This document shows positions 36,468 through 47,591 of a stretch of DNA of 64,000 nt, one piece after another. Numbering within the stretch: the stretch's first letter is position 1; each line of letters opens with the position of its first letter. Position numbers and translations under genes: made by a program. Origin of the DNA: Pseudomonas sp. GD04091 (GTDB lineage: Bacteria > Pseudomonadota > Gammaproteobacteria > Pseudomonadales > Pseudomonadaceae); NCBI RefSeq assembly GCF_029836165.1, contig NZ_JAOEBG010000010.1:1-64000 (forward strand), read 5' to 3'. The notes under the pieces are model-generated. The model saw nothing but the letters and a program-made list of their open reading frames with translations, ran no database searches and had not been told where the DNA came from.

Positions 36468-38093
36468 CTATACGGAAAACCGCTGAACCAGGGTATTGAG
36501 GTCCACCGCCAAGCGCGACAGCGCCTGGCTCGCGGCGGACGTCTCTTCAGCCCCGGCCGAGGACTGGTGCGCCAGGTCGCGAATGGTGGTCAGGTTGCGA
36601 TCCACCTCCCGCGCCACCTGGGCCTGCTCTTCCGAGGCGCTGGCGATCACCAGGTTGCGCTCGTTGATCTGCCCGATGGCGGCGGCGATCGCCTCCAACG
36701 CCTGACCTGCGGCATGGGCGCCGTCAAGCGTCGCGCGGGCCTGCGCATCACTGTGCTGCATGCCCTGCACGGCACGCTCGGCACCGCCCCGGATGGCGAC
36801 GATCATCTGCTCGATCTCGCGGGTCGAGGCCTGCGTGCGGTGGGCCAGCGCCCGCACCTCGTCGGCAACCACGGCGAATCCGCGCCCGGCCTCCCCGGCC
36901 CGCGCGGCCTCGATGGCAGCGTTGAGCGCCAGCAGGTTGGTCTGCTCGGCGATCGATCCGATCACGTCCAGCACCTTGCCGATGTCATGCACCTGCTGCG
37001 CCAACTGGCCGACTTCCTCGGCATTGCCGGCCACGCCACTGGCCAGGGCCTCAATGGCGGTCACCGTGGCCCGCACCTGCTCGCGCCCCTGGCGGGCGAT
37101 GTGATCGGATTCCCGGGATGCCTCGGAGGTGGCCACCGCATTGCTCGCCACCTCCTCCACCGCCGCAGTCATCTGGTTGACCGCGGTGGCGGCCTGTTCG
37201 ATCTCCATGCTCTGCTGCTGCAGGCCACGGGTCGCGTCTTCAGTGACCGCGCTCAGCTCCTCGGAGGCCGAGGCCAGTTGGCTGGCCGAGTCGGAAATCC
37301 GCCCGATGGTCTCGCGCAGGCTCTGCTGCATGCTCTTGAGCGCCGCCAGCAGGCGTGCCGGCTCATCATCGCCCTGTATGGTGATCTGGGGCGTCAGGTC
37401 GCCTGTGGCCACCGTCTCGGCCACCCGCAGTGACTGCCCAAGCGGGCGCACGATACTGCGGGTCAGGGCCAGGGCCAGCACCACGGTGAGCGTCAGGGCG
37501 ATCAGCAGCAACACGCCGACCCACACCTTCGCGCCGTTGTACACCGCCTCGGCGAGATCGGTGGCGGAGTTGGCCTGGTGGTTGTTCAGCTCGATGAGTT
37601 CGTTGAGGGTGGCAGTCATCTGGTCGGCCAGCTGGTTCATCTCGCCATTGACCAGCGCCGCCGCCGCGTCGATACGCCCCTCGGTGGCCAACTGCACCAC
37701 CTGGCCCTGGAGCGCCATGTATTGACGCTCCAGGCCCTGGTAACGATCGAACAAGGTGCGCTCCTCGGGGAGCACGATCAGCGTGTCATAGTGACTCTGC
37801 GCCTTGCTCAGCCCACCCTTTATCTCGTCGATACGCGCGCGGTTCTGCTGCTGGGCGGCGGGGTCGGTGTTGACCAGCAGGCGCAGGGTCAGGGCGCGAA
37901 TACGCAGCATGTCCTGGGTCATGCGGCCCACCGAGATCACGCTGGGCAGCCAGTTGTTGTCCACCTGCTCGGACTGCTGGCGCATGCTGGTCATCTGTTG
38001 CAGCGCGAAGCCGCCCAGCGCCACCACCAGCAGCGCCATGATGCCGAAGCCAAGGCCGGCGCGCGGGGCGATATTCAAGCGTCTCAGGCTCAT
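36468..38093 (-). CDS. Methyl-accepting chemotaxis protein
   Basis: A 541-residue chemoreceptor. Helix 1 at ~12-32 ([18 protein letters not shown]), a periplasmic four-helix-bundle-type domain to ~185, helix 2 ([20 protein letters not shown]), HAMP (~212-265) and the cytoplasmic signalling part with the highly conserved tip [20 protein letters not shown]. It transmits ligand occupancy to CheA; ligand unknown. The start [11 protein letters not shown] at 38091-38093 gives the normal short N-terminal cytoplasmic stretch. No C-terminal pentapeptide for CheR binding is visible (ends VQRFSV). Confidence 0.93.
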   Translation of the reverse strand: MSLRRLNIAPRAGLGFGIMALLVVALGGFALQQMTSMRQQSEQVDNNWLPSVISVGRMTQDMLRIRALTLRLLVNTDPAAQQQNRARIDEIKGGLSKAQSHYDTLIVLPEERTLFDRYQGLERQYMALQGQVVQLATEGRIDAAAALVNGEMNQLADQMTATLNELIELNNHQANSATDLAEAVYNGAKVWVGVLLLIALTLTVVLALALTRSIVRPLGQSLRVAETVATGDLTPQITIQGDDEPARLLAALKSMQQSLRETIGRISDSASQLASASEELSAVTEDATRGLQQQSMEIEQAATAVNQMTAAVEEVASNAVATSEASRESDHIARQGREQVRATVTAIEALASGVAGNAEEVGQLAQQVHDIGKVLDVIGSIAEQTNLLALNAAIEAARAGEAGRGFAVVADEVRALAHRTQASTREIEQMIVAIRGGAERAVQGMQHSDAQARATLDGAHAAGQALEAIAAAIGQINERNLVIASASEEQAQVAREVDRNLTTIRDLAHQSSAGAEETSAASQALSRLAVDLNTLVQRFSV

Positions 38094-38207
38094 TTCCAGG
38101 ATCCCTCCCAAAGGTGACATTCCGTTGCCTAAAGAAGGTATCGGCCCACCTGGAAATTGCGTAAGACAAAAAGGCGATATCAAAACGCTATCCGTGCATG
38201 AAACTCG

Positions 38208-39215
38208 TTATTTCACGTTTTTTGGCAGCAGTTCGAGAAAATTCTTCCGGCTCACCTGCTCGGCCACCGGTTCGGACAAGGCATCGAGGAAGGGATCGAA
38301 GCCGTGCATCTGCTCACCCAGGCTGCCGAAGCGCCCCACCACATCCGAGCCGAGCATGAACCGATTGGGGAATCGCTCGACCAGCTCGACCCAGGCCTTG
38401 CTCGGCACGCCCTGCTCATCCAGCAGATAGGGCTCGAGCACGCTCCAGGACAGGTCGACGTAGAGGTTCGGATAATCCTCCAGCAGTCGTGTCAGCACCG
38501 GCAGGAGAAAATCCATGCGTTCCTGATGCCGGTGGATCTCCAGGCTGCTGCCCGCGTGGGCCCAGATGAAACGGGTATGTGGGTGGTTGCGCAACGGCTC
38601 TTCGATCTCGGCCAGGTACAACGGATTGCGCTCGCGCTTGGAGGTGATGTTCGAATGCAGCAACACCGGCAGGTCGCGCTCGGCGGCCAGGTGATAGATG
38701 CGGGTCATCGCTTCGTTGTTGGCCCGGGGCGTGTCGCCACTGGTCAGGGCGGTCAGGTCGTCGTGACGGGTGAAGACTTCGCCAATGCCCTGCCAGAGCC
38801 CAGGGTACAGCTCGAGCATGCGCTCGATATGACTCACGGCATTCTTGTCCACCGGATTGAAACCGGTGAGGAAGGGATGAAAGCGGCGGCGTTGTTCCGG
38901 CGCAAGCTTCTCCAGGGCAGCGGCCACGTACAGGTCGGTGGCGCTGTACCAGTAGGCATCGGCGTCGTCGCCGGCGTAATAGCGCGGGCGCTTGGGTTCG
39001 TCCTCGTGCCACTTCTTGGCCACCGGGATGCCGGAGATCATCGATTGCTCGATCCCGGCCGCGTCCATGGCCTGGAGCAACGCCGGCATGCCTTCGGTCT
39101 CCTGGAAGAAATCCACGTAGTGCAGGTGGGCGTCGCTGTAGCGATACTCGCGGGCCTGCACCGCTTCTGACAGGCTTGCGCTCAACAGCAGGCAAGCCAG
39201 CGCTCGGACAATCAT
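38208..39215 (-). CDS. Exported amidohydrolase-family protein
   Basis: A 335-residue amidohydrolase-superfamily (amidohydro_2-like) TIM-barrel protein. A signal peptide (MIVRALACLLLSASLSEAVQ, cleavage after AQA about residue 21) precedes the metal motif DAHLH (H30, H32), the metal-ligand HSN in LLHSNITSKRE, the FIWAHAGSS motif and a C-terminal acidic residue in MLGSDVVGRFG. Family members hydrolyse or decarboxylate cyclic substrates; periplasmic copies are less common. Substrate unknown. Divergent from the pirin gene. Confidence 0.82.
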   Translation of the reverse strand: MIVRALACLLLSASLSEAVQAREYRYSDAHLHYVDFFQETEGMPALLQAMDAAGIEQSMISGIPVAKKWHEDEPKRPRYYAGDDADAYWYSATDLYVAAALEKLAPEQRRRFHPFLTGFNPVDKNAVSHIERMLELYPGLWQGIGEVFTRHDDLTALTSGDTPRANNEAMTRIYHLAAERDLPVLLHSNITSKRERNPLYLAEIEEPLRNHPHTRFIWAHAGSSLEIHRHQERMDFLLPVLTRLLEDYPNLYVDLSWSVLEPYLLDEQGVPSKAWVELVERFPNRFMLGSDVVGRFGSLGEQMHGFDPFLDALSEPVAEQVSRKNFLELLPKNVK

Positions 39216-39331
39216 GTCGCTCTCCTTCGCCGGTAGGGAAAGAGTAGACCGGAGCGCGTATCCGGCGGTTCAGCGCCAAGGCGCGAACCGCTATGCTTGC
39301 CAGCACCACCCTGCCCGCCCGGAGATTCGCC

Positions 39332-40195
39332 ATGAGCCGCCCCTTGGTCATCCGCCCCCGCACCGAGTCGGTCGAAGGCCAGCCGATCCTGCGGCCACTG
39401 CCGTCAGCCCAGTGCCGCAGCGTCGGCCCGTTCGTGTTCTTCGACCATATGCTGGAGACCGACTACGCGCCCGGTCATGGCATGGATATCCGCCAGCACC
39501 CGCATATCGGGCTGTCGACCCTCACCTACCTGTTCGAAGGCGAGATCCAGCACAAGGACAGCCTGGGCTCGGACCAGCGCGTGCGGTCGGGAGATGTCAG
39601 CTGGATGACCGCCGGAGCGGGAGTCGCCCATGTCGAACGCACGCCTGCCGAGGTGTTCGAGCGGGGTTCACGGCTGCATGGCCTGCAGGTTTGGCTGGCC
39701 TCGCCGCAAGACAACGAACAAGGCCCGGCGAGCTACAGCCACCACCCGGCCGACAGCCTGCCGGTCAGTGACAGCCTTGGCGTGCGCATTTGCATGATCG
39801 CCGGCACCGGATTCTGCCTGGAGTCGCCGGTGCCGGTGCTCTCTGCGACGCTCTATGCCCATGTGCGCATGCAGCCGGCGACCACACTGATCGTGCCGGT
39901 GGAGCATGCGCAGCGGGCGCTGTATCTGCTGGAAGGTGAGCTGACGCTCGATGACGAAGCAGTCGATCCGTGCAACCTGGTCGTGTTGCCAGAGGGTGAG
40001 GAGGTAGTGCTGCATGCCGAGCAAGAGTGCCAGCTGATGTTGATCGGCGGTGCGCCGCTGGACGGGCCGCGGCGGATGAACTGGAACTTCGTCGCCAGTG
40101 ATCCAGGGTTGATCGAACAGGCGCGAGCGCGCTGGGCGGCGGGGGATTGGCCGGTGGTGCCGGGGGAAAACGGGCGGATCGAGTTGCCCAGATAG
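39332..40195 (+). CDS. Pirin-family protein
   Basis: A 287-residue bicupin. The metal ligands of pirin are conserved: H56 and H58 in RQHPHIGLST, H100 and E102 in GVAHVERTP. Bacterial pirins are reported as quercetin 2,3-dioxygenases or as regulators of central metabolism; which applies here is open. The second cupin is shorter and lacks a full ligand set. ATG at 39332 follows CGGAGATTCGCC. No operon partner. Confidence 0.9.
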   Translation: MSRPLVIRPRTESVEGQPILRPLPSAQCRSVGPFVFFDHMLETDYAPGHGMDIRQHPHIGLSTLTYLFEGEIQHKDSLGSDQRVRSGDVSWMTAGAGVAHVERTPAEVFERGSRLHGLQVWLASPQDNEQGPASYSHHPADSLPVSDSLGVRICMIAGTGFCLESPVPVLSATLYAHVRMQPATTLIVPVEHAQRALYLLEGELTLDDEAVDPCNLVVLPEGEEVVLHAEQECQLMLIGGAPLDGPRRMNWNFVASDPGLIEQARARWAAGDWPVVPGENGRIELPR

Positions 40196-40209
40196 TTCTG
40201 CGCTGCGCC

Positions 40210-40278
40210 CATCGCGGGGCGAGCCCGCTCCCACCAAGGTTGGGCCTTGAACGTGGGAGCGGGCTTGCCCCGCGATGG
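40210..40278. repeat. REP element pair
   Basis: Arms CATCGCGGGGCGAGCCCGCT and its near complement AGCGGGCTTGCCCCGCGATG enclose a short loop, between the convergent pirin and dienelactone-hydrolase genes. Confidence 0.85.
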
Positions 40279-40285
40279 AGCCGGG

Positions 40286-41011
40286 TCAGCCCCGGAAGAC
40301 CTCAGCCAGCAGATTGTGCATCGAGCGGAACGCCCGCTCGGACGTGCGCCGGTCATACTGCATCTTACCCGGCACGTTGGCATTCGGATCAGTGAACGAA
40401 TGCACTGCCCCGCCATAGCTGACCAGCTGCCAGTCGACCTTGGCGGCATTCATCTCGTCCTCGAAGGCCGGCAACTGCTCCTTCGGCACCAGAGGATCGG
40501 AGGCGCCGTGCAGCACCAGCACCGAGCCCTGGATGCGCTTGGCGTCCTCGGGGTTCGGCGTGTCCAGCGTGCCGTGGAACGACACTGCCGCCCTGAGGTC
40601 GGCGCCAGTACGGGCCAGCTCCAGGGCACAGCAGCCACCGAAACAGAAGCCAAAGGTGGCCATCTTGCCGGGGGCCAGCAGGGCTTTCGACTGCCCCGCC
40701 AACTGCGCCAGGGCTTCCTGCATGCGCTTGCGCAGCTCTGCGCGGTCGTTCTTCAGCGGCATCATCGCCGCGCCCGCCTCGTCGGCGTTGGAGGGCCGCA
40801 CCGACTGGCCGTACAGGTCGGCGATCAACACCACATAGCCCTGCTCGGCCACTTCCTTGGCGATACGCTCGGCGCCCTCGCCGATACCCATCCAGTTCGG
40901 CGCCATCACCAGGCCCGGCTGTGGCAGCGCGCCCGGCGTGTAGACGAGGCGGCTTTCGTAGGCCTTGCCCGACAGGTGATAGACCAGCGACTCGACGATG
41001 ACCTTGCTCAT
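40286..41011 (-). CDS. Dienelactone hydrolase family protein
   Basis: A 241-residue alpha/beta hydrolase with a cysteine nucleophile: C123 in GFCFGGCCALE, D172 in LHGASDPLVP and H204 in GAVHSFTDPNA form the Cys-Asp-His triad typical of the family. It likely hydrolyses a lactone or ester in the cytosol; no aromatic-degradation genes are nearby, so the dienelactone role is not supported by context. Upstream is a REP and then mdfA on the same strand. Confidence 0.9.
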   Translation of the reverse strand: MSKVIVESLVYHLSGKAYESRLVYTPGALPQPGLVMAPNWMGIGEGAERIAKEVAEQGYVVLIADLYGQSVRPSNADEAGAAMMPLKNDRAELRKRMQEALAQLAGQSKALLAPGKMATFGFCFGGCCALELARTGADLRAAVSFHGTLDTPNPEDAKRIQGSVLVLHGASDPLVPKEQLPAFEDEMNAAKVDWQLVSYGGAVHSFTDPNANVPGKMQYDRRTSERAFRSMHNLLAEVFRG

Positions 41012-41058
41012 GCAACTCTCCTTGGGCTTTCACGGGTCAGCACATGATAGATGTATTC

Positions 41059-41083
41059 GTGGGAGCGGGCTTGCCCCGCGAAG
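41059..41083. repeat. Single REP sequence
   Basis: GTGGGAGCGGGCTTGCCCCG followed by CGAAG, between the dienelactone hydrolase gene and mdfA; same subfamily as the copies at 40210 and 42418. Confidence 0.8.
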
Positions 41084-41086
41084 CAT

Positions 41087-42340
41087 TTAACCTGCGACCG
41101 CCCCTTCCCCAGCGCGCCCACCGACCACGAACCACAGCGGCAGCAACGCCAGCGCGCCCGCCACGCCAGCGGCGACGGCGAAGTGCAGCAGGCTCGCCCC
41201 GGCGCCGAGCATCGCCAGCACCACGCCGCCCAGCCCCAACAGGGCGATGGTGATCATCCCCAGCATGGCCGACACCAAGCCCTTGCTCTGCTCGCTGGAG
41301 AACAGCGTCATGCGGTACAGCACCGCGTTGGCCACGCCAAGCCCCAAGGCATACAGCGACATGCCGGCCACAACGCTGGTCACCGTCGGCCAGCACCACG
41401 TCGCCAGGACCATCAGGCTCAAGCCGGCCAGGTACGGCCAGAGGGCGCCACGCACCAGCGCTGCCAGCGGATAGCGGTCGGCGACCCGGTTGATGATCAG
41501 GTTGCCGAGGATCAGCCCGGCGAACACCGGCAGTTGCCACAGCGCGTATTCCATCGTGCTGAGCCCCTCGTCGTGGATCAGCAGCACCGGCGACAGGCCG
41601 ATCCAGCCGATCAACGGTAGCCCCACCAGCCCCAGCGCCGCACTGCCGGCGACGAAGCGCCGGTTGCCCAGCAACTGGCCATAACCCGCCAGCAACGGCA
41701 GCAGGTGGATCGGCGTGAACGGCAGACGCGAGCCATCGCGGCGTTCCACGCCGAGGGTTTCCGGCATCAGCCGATACAGCAGCAGCCAGCACAGTACCGC
41801 GCCCGCGGCAAAGGCCACGAACAGCCAGCGCCAGTCCAGCCACTGCAGCATCAGGGTGCCCACCAGCGGGCCGAGCAATGGCGACAGCAGCGCGATGTTG
41901 GCCAGCAGCGCCATCATGCGCACGGCGTCGGCCTCGCTGAACGCTTCGTTGAGCGCCGGATAGCTGACCGTGACCACGAAGCCCAGGCCTATGCCCTGCA
42001 GCAGGCGCAGCATGTTGAACAGGCCGATGTCGTGTACCCAGTAGGTCGCAAGGCACGCCAGCCCGAAGAACACGCAGCCCCCCAGCAACAGCGGACGCCG
42101 GCCATAACGGTCGGCCAGTGGGCCGATCAGCCACTGCAGCACAACCCCGCCCAGCAGGTACAGGTTCAGGGCATGGGGAATGTATTCGGGGCTGGCCTGG
42201 AGATCGCCGACCACCACGGGCATCGCGGGCATGACGGCGTCGCTGGCCAGGTAGGTCAGCAACTCGAACAGCGCCAGGGTCAGGCCGAACAGCAAGGCGC
42301 GCAGAGGGGTGATGTACAGCAGAGGCTTCATGGCAGGCAT
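41087..42340 (-). CDS. mdfA: MdfA-type multidrug efflux transporter
   Basis: A 417-residue 12-helix MFS drug/proton antiporter. Helix 1 carries LFELLTYLASD, placing acidic residues at 26 and 34 as in E. coli MdfA (E26, D34), and further segments match that family closely: LQWLIGPLADRYGRRPLLLG, LANIALLSPLLGPLVGTLM and FVAGSAALGLVGLPLIGW. The start at 42338-42340 (MPAMKPLL) was chosen because it gives this numbering; an ATG three codons later is also possible. Substrates are probably cationic or zwitterionic drugs. Confidence 0.88.
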   Translation of the reverse strand: MPAMKPLLYITPLRALLFGLTLALFELLTYLASDAVMPAMPVVVGDLQASPEYIPHALNLYLLGGVVLQWLIGPLADRYGRRPLLLGGCVFFGLACLATYWVHDIGLFNMLRLLQGIGLGFVVTVSYPALNEAFSEADAVRMMALLANIALLSPLLGPLVGTLMLQWLDWRWLFVAFAAGAVLCWLLLYRLMPETLGVERRDGSRLPFTPIHLLPLLAGYGQLLGNRRFVAGSAALGLVGLPLIGWIGLSPVLLIHDEGLSTMEYALWQLPVFAGLILGNLIINRVADRYPLAALVRGALWPYLAGLSLMVLATWCWPTVTSVVAGMSLYALGLGVANAVLYRMTLFSSEQSKGLVSAMLGMITIALLGLGGVVLAMLGAGASLLHFAVAAGVAGALALLPLWFVVGGRAGEGAVAG

Positions 42341-42417
42341 CAGGCGTGGAGGCGGGATCAGGGTATATGCCAGAAATGGCGCTGGCTGGCTGTGAACAAG
42401 TGTAAGGGGCCGGAAAG

Positions 42418-42474
42418 CATCGCGGGGCAAGCCCGCTCCCACCATTACCGTGGGAGCGGGCTTGCCCCGCGATG
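42418..42474. repeat. REP element pair with perfect 25-bp arms
   Basis: The arm at 42418-42442 (beginning CATCGCGGGGCAAGCCCG) is the exact reverse complement of 42450-42474, with a 7-bp loop. It separates mscS from mdfA, both on the minus strand. Confidence 0.9.
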
Positions 42475-42489
42475 GCTTGCGGCGCGGCG

Positions 42490-43329
42490 TTACTGCACAG
42501 CCGCCTCCTGCACCACACGGATCACCCGCTGCGGGAACGGAATGTCGATCCCTTCGGCCTTGAGCCGGTCACGGGCATGCTCGTTGAGCATGAACAGCAC
42601 GTCCCAGTAGTCGGCGGTCTTGGTCCAGATCCGCAGCGACACGGTGATCGAGCTGTCGCCCAGGGTCGAGATCACCGCCTGGGGCGCCGGGTCCTGCAGC
42701 ACGCGCGGGTCCTGCGCCAGCTCCAGCAGCACGTTGCGCGCCTTCTGCAGATCGGCCTCGTAGTCCACGCCCACGTCGAACACCACCTTGCGCGTCGGCT
42801 GACGGTTGGTGTTGGTGATGATGCCGTTGGACAGGGCGCCATTGGGCATGATCACCGTCTTGTTGTCGCCGGTGCGCACCACGGTGTGGAAGATCTGGAT
42901 GCTGTCCACGGTGCCCGCGACGCCCTGCGCCTCGATCCAGTCGCCGATGCGGAACGGGCGGAACATCAGGATCAGCACCCCGCCCGCGAAGTTCGCCAGG
43001 CTGCCCTGCAAGGCCAGGCCGATGGCCAGGCCAGCGGCACCGATGGCGGCGACGAACGAGGTGGTCTCGATGCCGATCATCGATGCCACGCTGACCATCA
43101 GCAGGACCTTCAGCACGATGTTCGCCAAGGAGCTGATGAAGCCTTGCAAGGCCACGTCGGCGCGCAGGCCGACCAGCTTGCCCAGGCGCGCGCTGAGCTT
43201 GTTGATGATCCACCAGCCGATGGCCAGGGTGAGCAGCGCCAGCAGCAGGCGGCTGCCGTATTCCATGATCAAGGGAATCCAGGTTTGCGATTGGCGGACC
43301 AGCTGATCGACTTCAGCGTTCAAATCCAT
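42490..43329 (-). CDS. Small-conductance mechanosensitive channel (MscS family)
   Basis: A 279-residue inner-membrane channel. Three helices are visible, the third being the pore helix AAIGAAGLAIGLALQGSLAN with the alternating Gly/Ala pattern of MscS, followed by the GVLILMFRPFRIGDWIEAQG beta-domain start. It opens on membrane tension and releases solutes under hypo-osmotic shock. Length matches E. coli MscS (286). Start at 43327-43329 (MDLNAEVDQ). Next to yajQ, as in P. aeruginosa. Confidence 0.93.
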   Translation of the reverse strand: MDLNAEVDQLVRQSQTWIPLIMEYGSRLLLALLTLAIGWWIINKLSARLGKLVGLRADVALQGFISSLANIVLKVLLMVSVASMIGIETTSFVAAIGAAGLAIGLALQGSLANFAGGVLILMFRPFRIGDWIEAQGVAGTVDSIQIFHTVVRTGDNKTVIMPNGALSNGIITNTNRQPTRKVVFDVGVDYEADLQKARNVLLELAQDPRVLQDPAPQAVISTLGDSSITVSLRIWTKTADYWDVLFMLNEHARDRLKAEGIDIPFPQRVIRVVQEAAVQ

Positions 43330-43443
43330 GTTTTTCTCCTGATGCCGAGCGGCAAGTACACAGTAAGGCAGGCCACGCAAACGGCAGCGGCCCAGGTCCA
43401 GATGGACATCACTGCGCCATCAAGGTTCCGGGCCACCACACGA

Positions 43444-43929
43444 TCAGTCGCGGAAGTTGTTGAACTGCAGCGGCATGTCGAATTCCTTGGTGCGCAGCAG
43501 GGCAATGGCTTCCTGCAGGTCGTCGCGCTTCTTGCCGGTGACACGCACCTGCTCGCCCTGGATGGCGGCCTGGACCTTGAGCTTGCCGTCCTTGATGGTG
43601 GCGACGATCTTCTTGGCCAGGTCCTTGTCGATGCCTTCGCGGAACTTGGCTTCCTGCTTCTTTTCCTTGCCCGAGGCGTAGGGCTCCTTGGTTTCCAGAC
43701 ATTTGACGTCGATCTTGCGCTTGACCAGCGCCAGGCGCAGGATCTCCAGCATCGCCTCGAGCTGGAACTCTTCCTCGGCGGTCAACAGCACGGTCTGCTC
43801 CTTGTCCTTGAACTCGAAGCTGCCTTTGCCCTTGAGGTCGTAGCGGCGGTCAAGGTCCTTGACGGCGTTGTCGACGGCGTTCTGCACTTCGTGCTTGTCC
43901 AGTTCCGATACCACGTCGAACGAAGGCAT
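43444..43929 (-). CDS. yajQ: YajQ, nucleotide/cyclic-di-GMP-binding protein
   Basis: A 161-residue soluble protein of two ferredoxin-like domains, starting [20 protein letters not shown] and containing [18 protein letters not shown] and the C-terminal [22 protein letters not shown] segment. YajQ homologues bind cyclic di-GMP or RNA and act in regulation of virulence and translation. The start fits the conserved N-terminus. Divergent from panE; the -10 region is shared. Confidence 0.95.
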   Translation of the reverse strand: MPSFDVVSELDKHEVQNAVDNAVKDLDRRYDLKGKGSFEFKDKEQTVLLTAEEEFQLEAMLEILRLALVKRKIDVKCLETKEPYASGKEKKQEAKFREGIDKDLAKKIVATIKDGKLKVQAAIQGEQVRVTGKKRDDLQEAIALLRTKEFDMPLQFNNFRD

Positions 43930-43980
43930 GGGTGTTCTCCAAAAAAAGCGCGCTCGGTCTGAAGATGGAGCGCGTCGGGT

Positions 43981-44944
<964 letters not shown>

Positions 44945-44980
44945 CCCGCCCATTCACCGCACACGGACATCCACAGACCC

Positions 44981-47002
44981 ATGACCCTGCGTCAACGCCT
45001 GGAAAACCTCCCGGTCGGGCAGAAACTGCTGGCGGCCCTGCTGGTGCTGCTGGTGACCATCCTGCTGGTGGCCAACCTCGCCTTCATCAGCGCCGCCTAC
45101 TGGATCACCCAGGAGAGCATGGCGCCGCAGGCCCTGCAGACCATCGGCAGGCTGGTCTCCAACCCACAGCTGTCTTCGCGCGCCGGCGACTCGCCAGAGG
45201 CCGCCACGGCACTGCTCAAGGAGCTCGACAGCTACTCGCCGCTGCGCGCCGCCGCGATCTATGGCGGCGACGGACAAATGCTGGCTCAGCTTCAGCATGG
45301 CGAGCCCCTGACCTTGCCCAAGCGCTACCGCAACATCGATGGCTGGCGCCTGATGGAGTTTCGCAGTACCCAGCTGATTCGCCTGCCGCGCAACGCCGCC
45401 CCGCCCGCGCACCTGCTGCTGGTGGCCAGCAGCGAACTGCCCACCGCCTTCTACACCGGCACCCTCTCCGCCAGCCTGGCCATCCTGGTGTTCAGCGTGC
45501 TGCTGTGGCTGGTCATCGCCCGGCAGATCAAGCGCCTGATCACCGTACCGATCAACCGCCTCCAGGAGCTGACACGCCAGGTCACCCACGAGGAGAGCTA
45601 CGCCCTGCGCGCCCAGCGCGGCAACGACGACGAGATCGGCGGCCTGGCCGACGCGTTCAACACCATGCTTTCGCGCATCGAGGCCCGCGAGCAGCAGCTC
45701 AAGCGCACGCGCGACGAGTTCCAGAGCGCCTACGATCAGGCCCAGGGCCTGGCCGAGGAAACCCGCCACACCAACCGCAAGCTGGAACTGGAAGTCCAGG
45801 TGCGCAGCAAGATCGAGAAGAAGCTCACGGGCTTTCAGAACTACCTGAACAGCATCATCGACTCCATGCCCTCGGCGCTGATCGCCCTCGACGAGCAGCT
45901 CTACGTCACCCAGTGGAACCACGAGGCCACGGTGCTCTCCGGCACACCGCTGGACGAGGCGCTGAATCAGCCGATCTTCCTCGCCTTCGAACCGCTCAAG
46001 CCGTTCCTGACGCAGCTCAAGGAAAGCGTGGAGAAGCACCGGGTGGCCAAGATCGAGCGGGTTACCTGGCCCAAGGGCGAGGACCTGCGCCACTATGCCC
46101 TGACCTTCTACCCGCTGATGGGCGGTGGCGGCCGTGGCGTGGTGATCCGCATCGACGACATCACCCAGCGCCTGTCGCTGGAAGAGATGATGGTGCAGTC
46201 GGAGAAGATGCTCTCGGTCGGCGGCCTGGCCGCCGGCATGGCGCATGAGATCAACAACCCGCTGGGCGCCATCCTGCACAATGTGCAGAACATTCGCCGA
46301 CGCCTGTCGCCGGACCTGCCGCGCAACCTGGAGCAGGCCGCCGAGCAGGGCATCGACCTGCAGGGCGTCAACCACTACCTGGAAAGCCGCGAAGTACCGC
46401 AGCTGCTCGATGGCATCCAGCAGGCCGGCGCCCGGGCGGCGAAGATCGTCACCCACATGCTCAGTTTCAGCCGCCGCAGCAACCGCCAACTGGTACCGTG
46501 CGATTTGCCGGCACTGATCGACCAGGCCGTGGAGATCGCCGGCAACGATTTCGACCTGACCATCGGCTTCGACTTCAAGGGTCAGGCCATCGTCCGCCAG
46601 TTCGACCCGCAACTGGGGCCGGTGCCCTGTACCGCCAACGAGCTGGAGCAGGTGCTGCTCAACCTGCTGAAGAACGCCGCCCAGGCCATCCACCAGCGCC
46701 CCCACCCGAGCGAGCCGGGACGCATCACCCTGCGCACCCGGCTCAACCCACCCTGGGCTGAGATCCAGGTCGAGGACAACGGTGTGGGCATGCCCGAGGC
46801 CGTGCGCAAGCGCACCTTCGAGCCGTTCTTCACCACCAAGGAAATCGGCCAGGGCACCGGGCTGGGCCTGTCGGTGTCGTACTTCATCATCACCAACAAT
46901 CACAAGGGGCAGATGGAAGTGCAGTCCACGCCCGGTCAGGGCACCTGCTTCACCCTGCGCCTGCCCCTGGGCCAGCCGGCCACCACCAATACGGAGGCAT
47001 GA
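44981..47002 (+). CDS. Membrane sensor histidine kinase without adjacent regulator
   Basis: A 673-residue kinase: helix 1 ([20 protein letters not shown], ~18-37), periplasmic domain to ~160, helix 2 ([18 protein letters not shown]), HAMP, coiled coil (~230-285), PAS domain (~285-400; [20 protein letters not shown]), HisKA with H422 in [16 protein letters not shown] and HATPase ([28 protein letters not shown]). The order matches PA4398 of P. aeruginosa, reported to affect swarming and biofilm. No response-regulator gene lies beside it. Confidence 0.93.
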   Translation: MTLRQRLENLPVGQKLLAALLVLLVTILLVANLAFISAAYWITQESMAPQALQTIGRLVSNPQLSSRAGDSPEAATALLKELDSYSPLRAAAIYGGDGQMLAQLQHGEPLTLPKRYRNIDGWRLMEFRSTQLIRLPRNAAPPAHLLLVASSELPTAFYTGTLSASLAILVFSVLLWLVIARQIKRLITVPINRLQELTRQVTHEESYALRAQRGNDDEIGGLADAFNTMLSRIEAREQQLKRTRDEFQSAYDQAQGLAEETRHTNRKLELEVQVRSKIEKKLTGFQNYLNSIIDSMPSALIALDEQLYVTQWNHEATVLSGTPLDEALNQPIFLAFEPLKPFLTQLKESVEKHRVAKIERVTWPKGEDLRHYALTFYPLMGGGGRGVVIRIDDITQRLSLEEMMVQSEKMLSVGGLAAGMAHEINNPLGAILHNVQNIRRRLSPDLPRNLEQAAEQGIDLQGVNHYLESREVPQLLDGIQQAGARAAKIVTHMLSFSRRSNRQLVPCDLPALIDQAVEIAGNDFDLTIGFDFKGQAIVRQFDPQLGPVPCTANELEQVLLNLLKNAAQAIHQRPHPSEPGRITLRTRLNPPWAEIQVEDNGVGMPEAVRKRTFEPFFTTKEIGQGTGLGLSVSYFIITNNHKGQMEVQSTPGQGTCFTLRLPLGQPATTNTEA

Positions 47003-47003
47003 C

Positions 47004-47570
47004 ATGGGCTATCGCCTGTCGAAGATCTACACCCGCACCGGCGACAAGGGCGAAACCGGTCTCGGCGACGGCCGCCGGGTGCCCAAGGACCATCCGCGGA
47101 TCGAGGCGATCGGTGAAGTGGACAGCCTCAACAGCCAGTTGGGCGTCCTGTTGGCAGGGTTGTCCGAGGCGGGGCTTGTCGAGCTGATCGAGGTGCTGGG
47201 GCCTTGTCAGCACCGCTTGTTCGATCTTGGCGGGGAACTGGCGATGCCCAGCTATCAGGCGGTGAATGCCGCTGAAGTGGAGCGCCTGGAGGCAGCCATC
47301 GACCATTGGAACGAAGAGTTGGGGCCACTGAAGAACTTCATCCTGCCCGGAGGCTCGATGCTGGTGGCCCAGGCCCATGTCTGCCGCAGCGCGGCGCGGA
47401 CGGCGGAGCGGCGGTGCCAGCAGTTGAATGCCGTGGAGCCGCTGGAAGGGGTAGGCCTGGCCTATATCAACCGGGTGTCGGACCTGCTGTTCGTCGCGGC
47501 CCGGATCATCGGGCGCCGCCAAGGTGTGGACGAGGTATTGTGGCAGCCTGCGCCTAAACCTGAAGCCTGA
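47004..47570 (+). CDS. PduO-type cob(I)alamin adenosyltransferase
   Basis: A 188-residue ATP:cob(I)alamin adenosyltransferase that makes adenosylcobalamin. The N-terminal ATP-binding motif TRTGDKGETGLGDG (10-23) and the CRSAARTAERRC motif with the conserved arginines are present, followed by INRVSDLLFVAARI. ATG follows a strong GGAGG site and starts 2 bp after the kinase stop, so the two genes are co-transcribed; a functional link is not obvious. Confidence 0.93.
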   Translation: MGYRLSKIYTRTGDKGETGLGDGRRVPKDHPRIEAIGEVDSLNSQLGVLLAGLSEAGLVELIEVLGPCQHRLFDLGGELAMPSYQAVNAAEVERLEAAIDHWNEELGPLKNFILPGGSMLVAQAHVCRSAARTAERRCQQLNAVEPLEGVGLAYINRVSDLLFVAARIIGRRQGVDEVLWQPAPKPEA

Positions 47571-47591
47571 TATAGCGGGGGCTGCTGCGCA

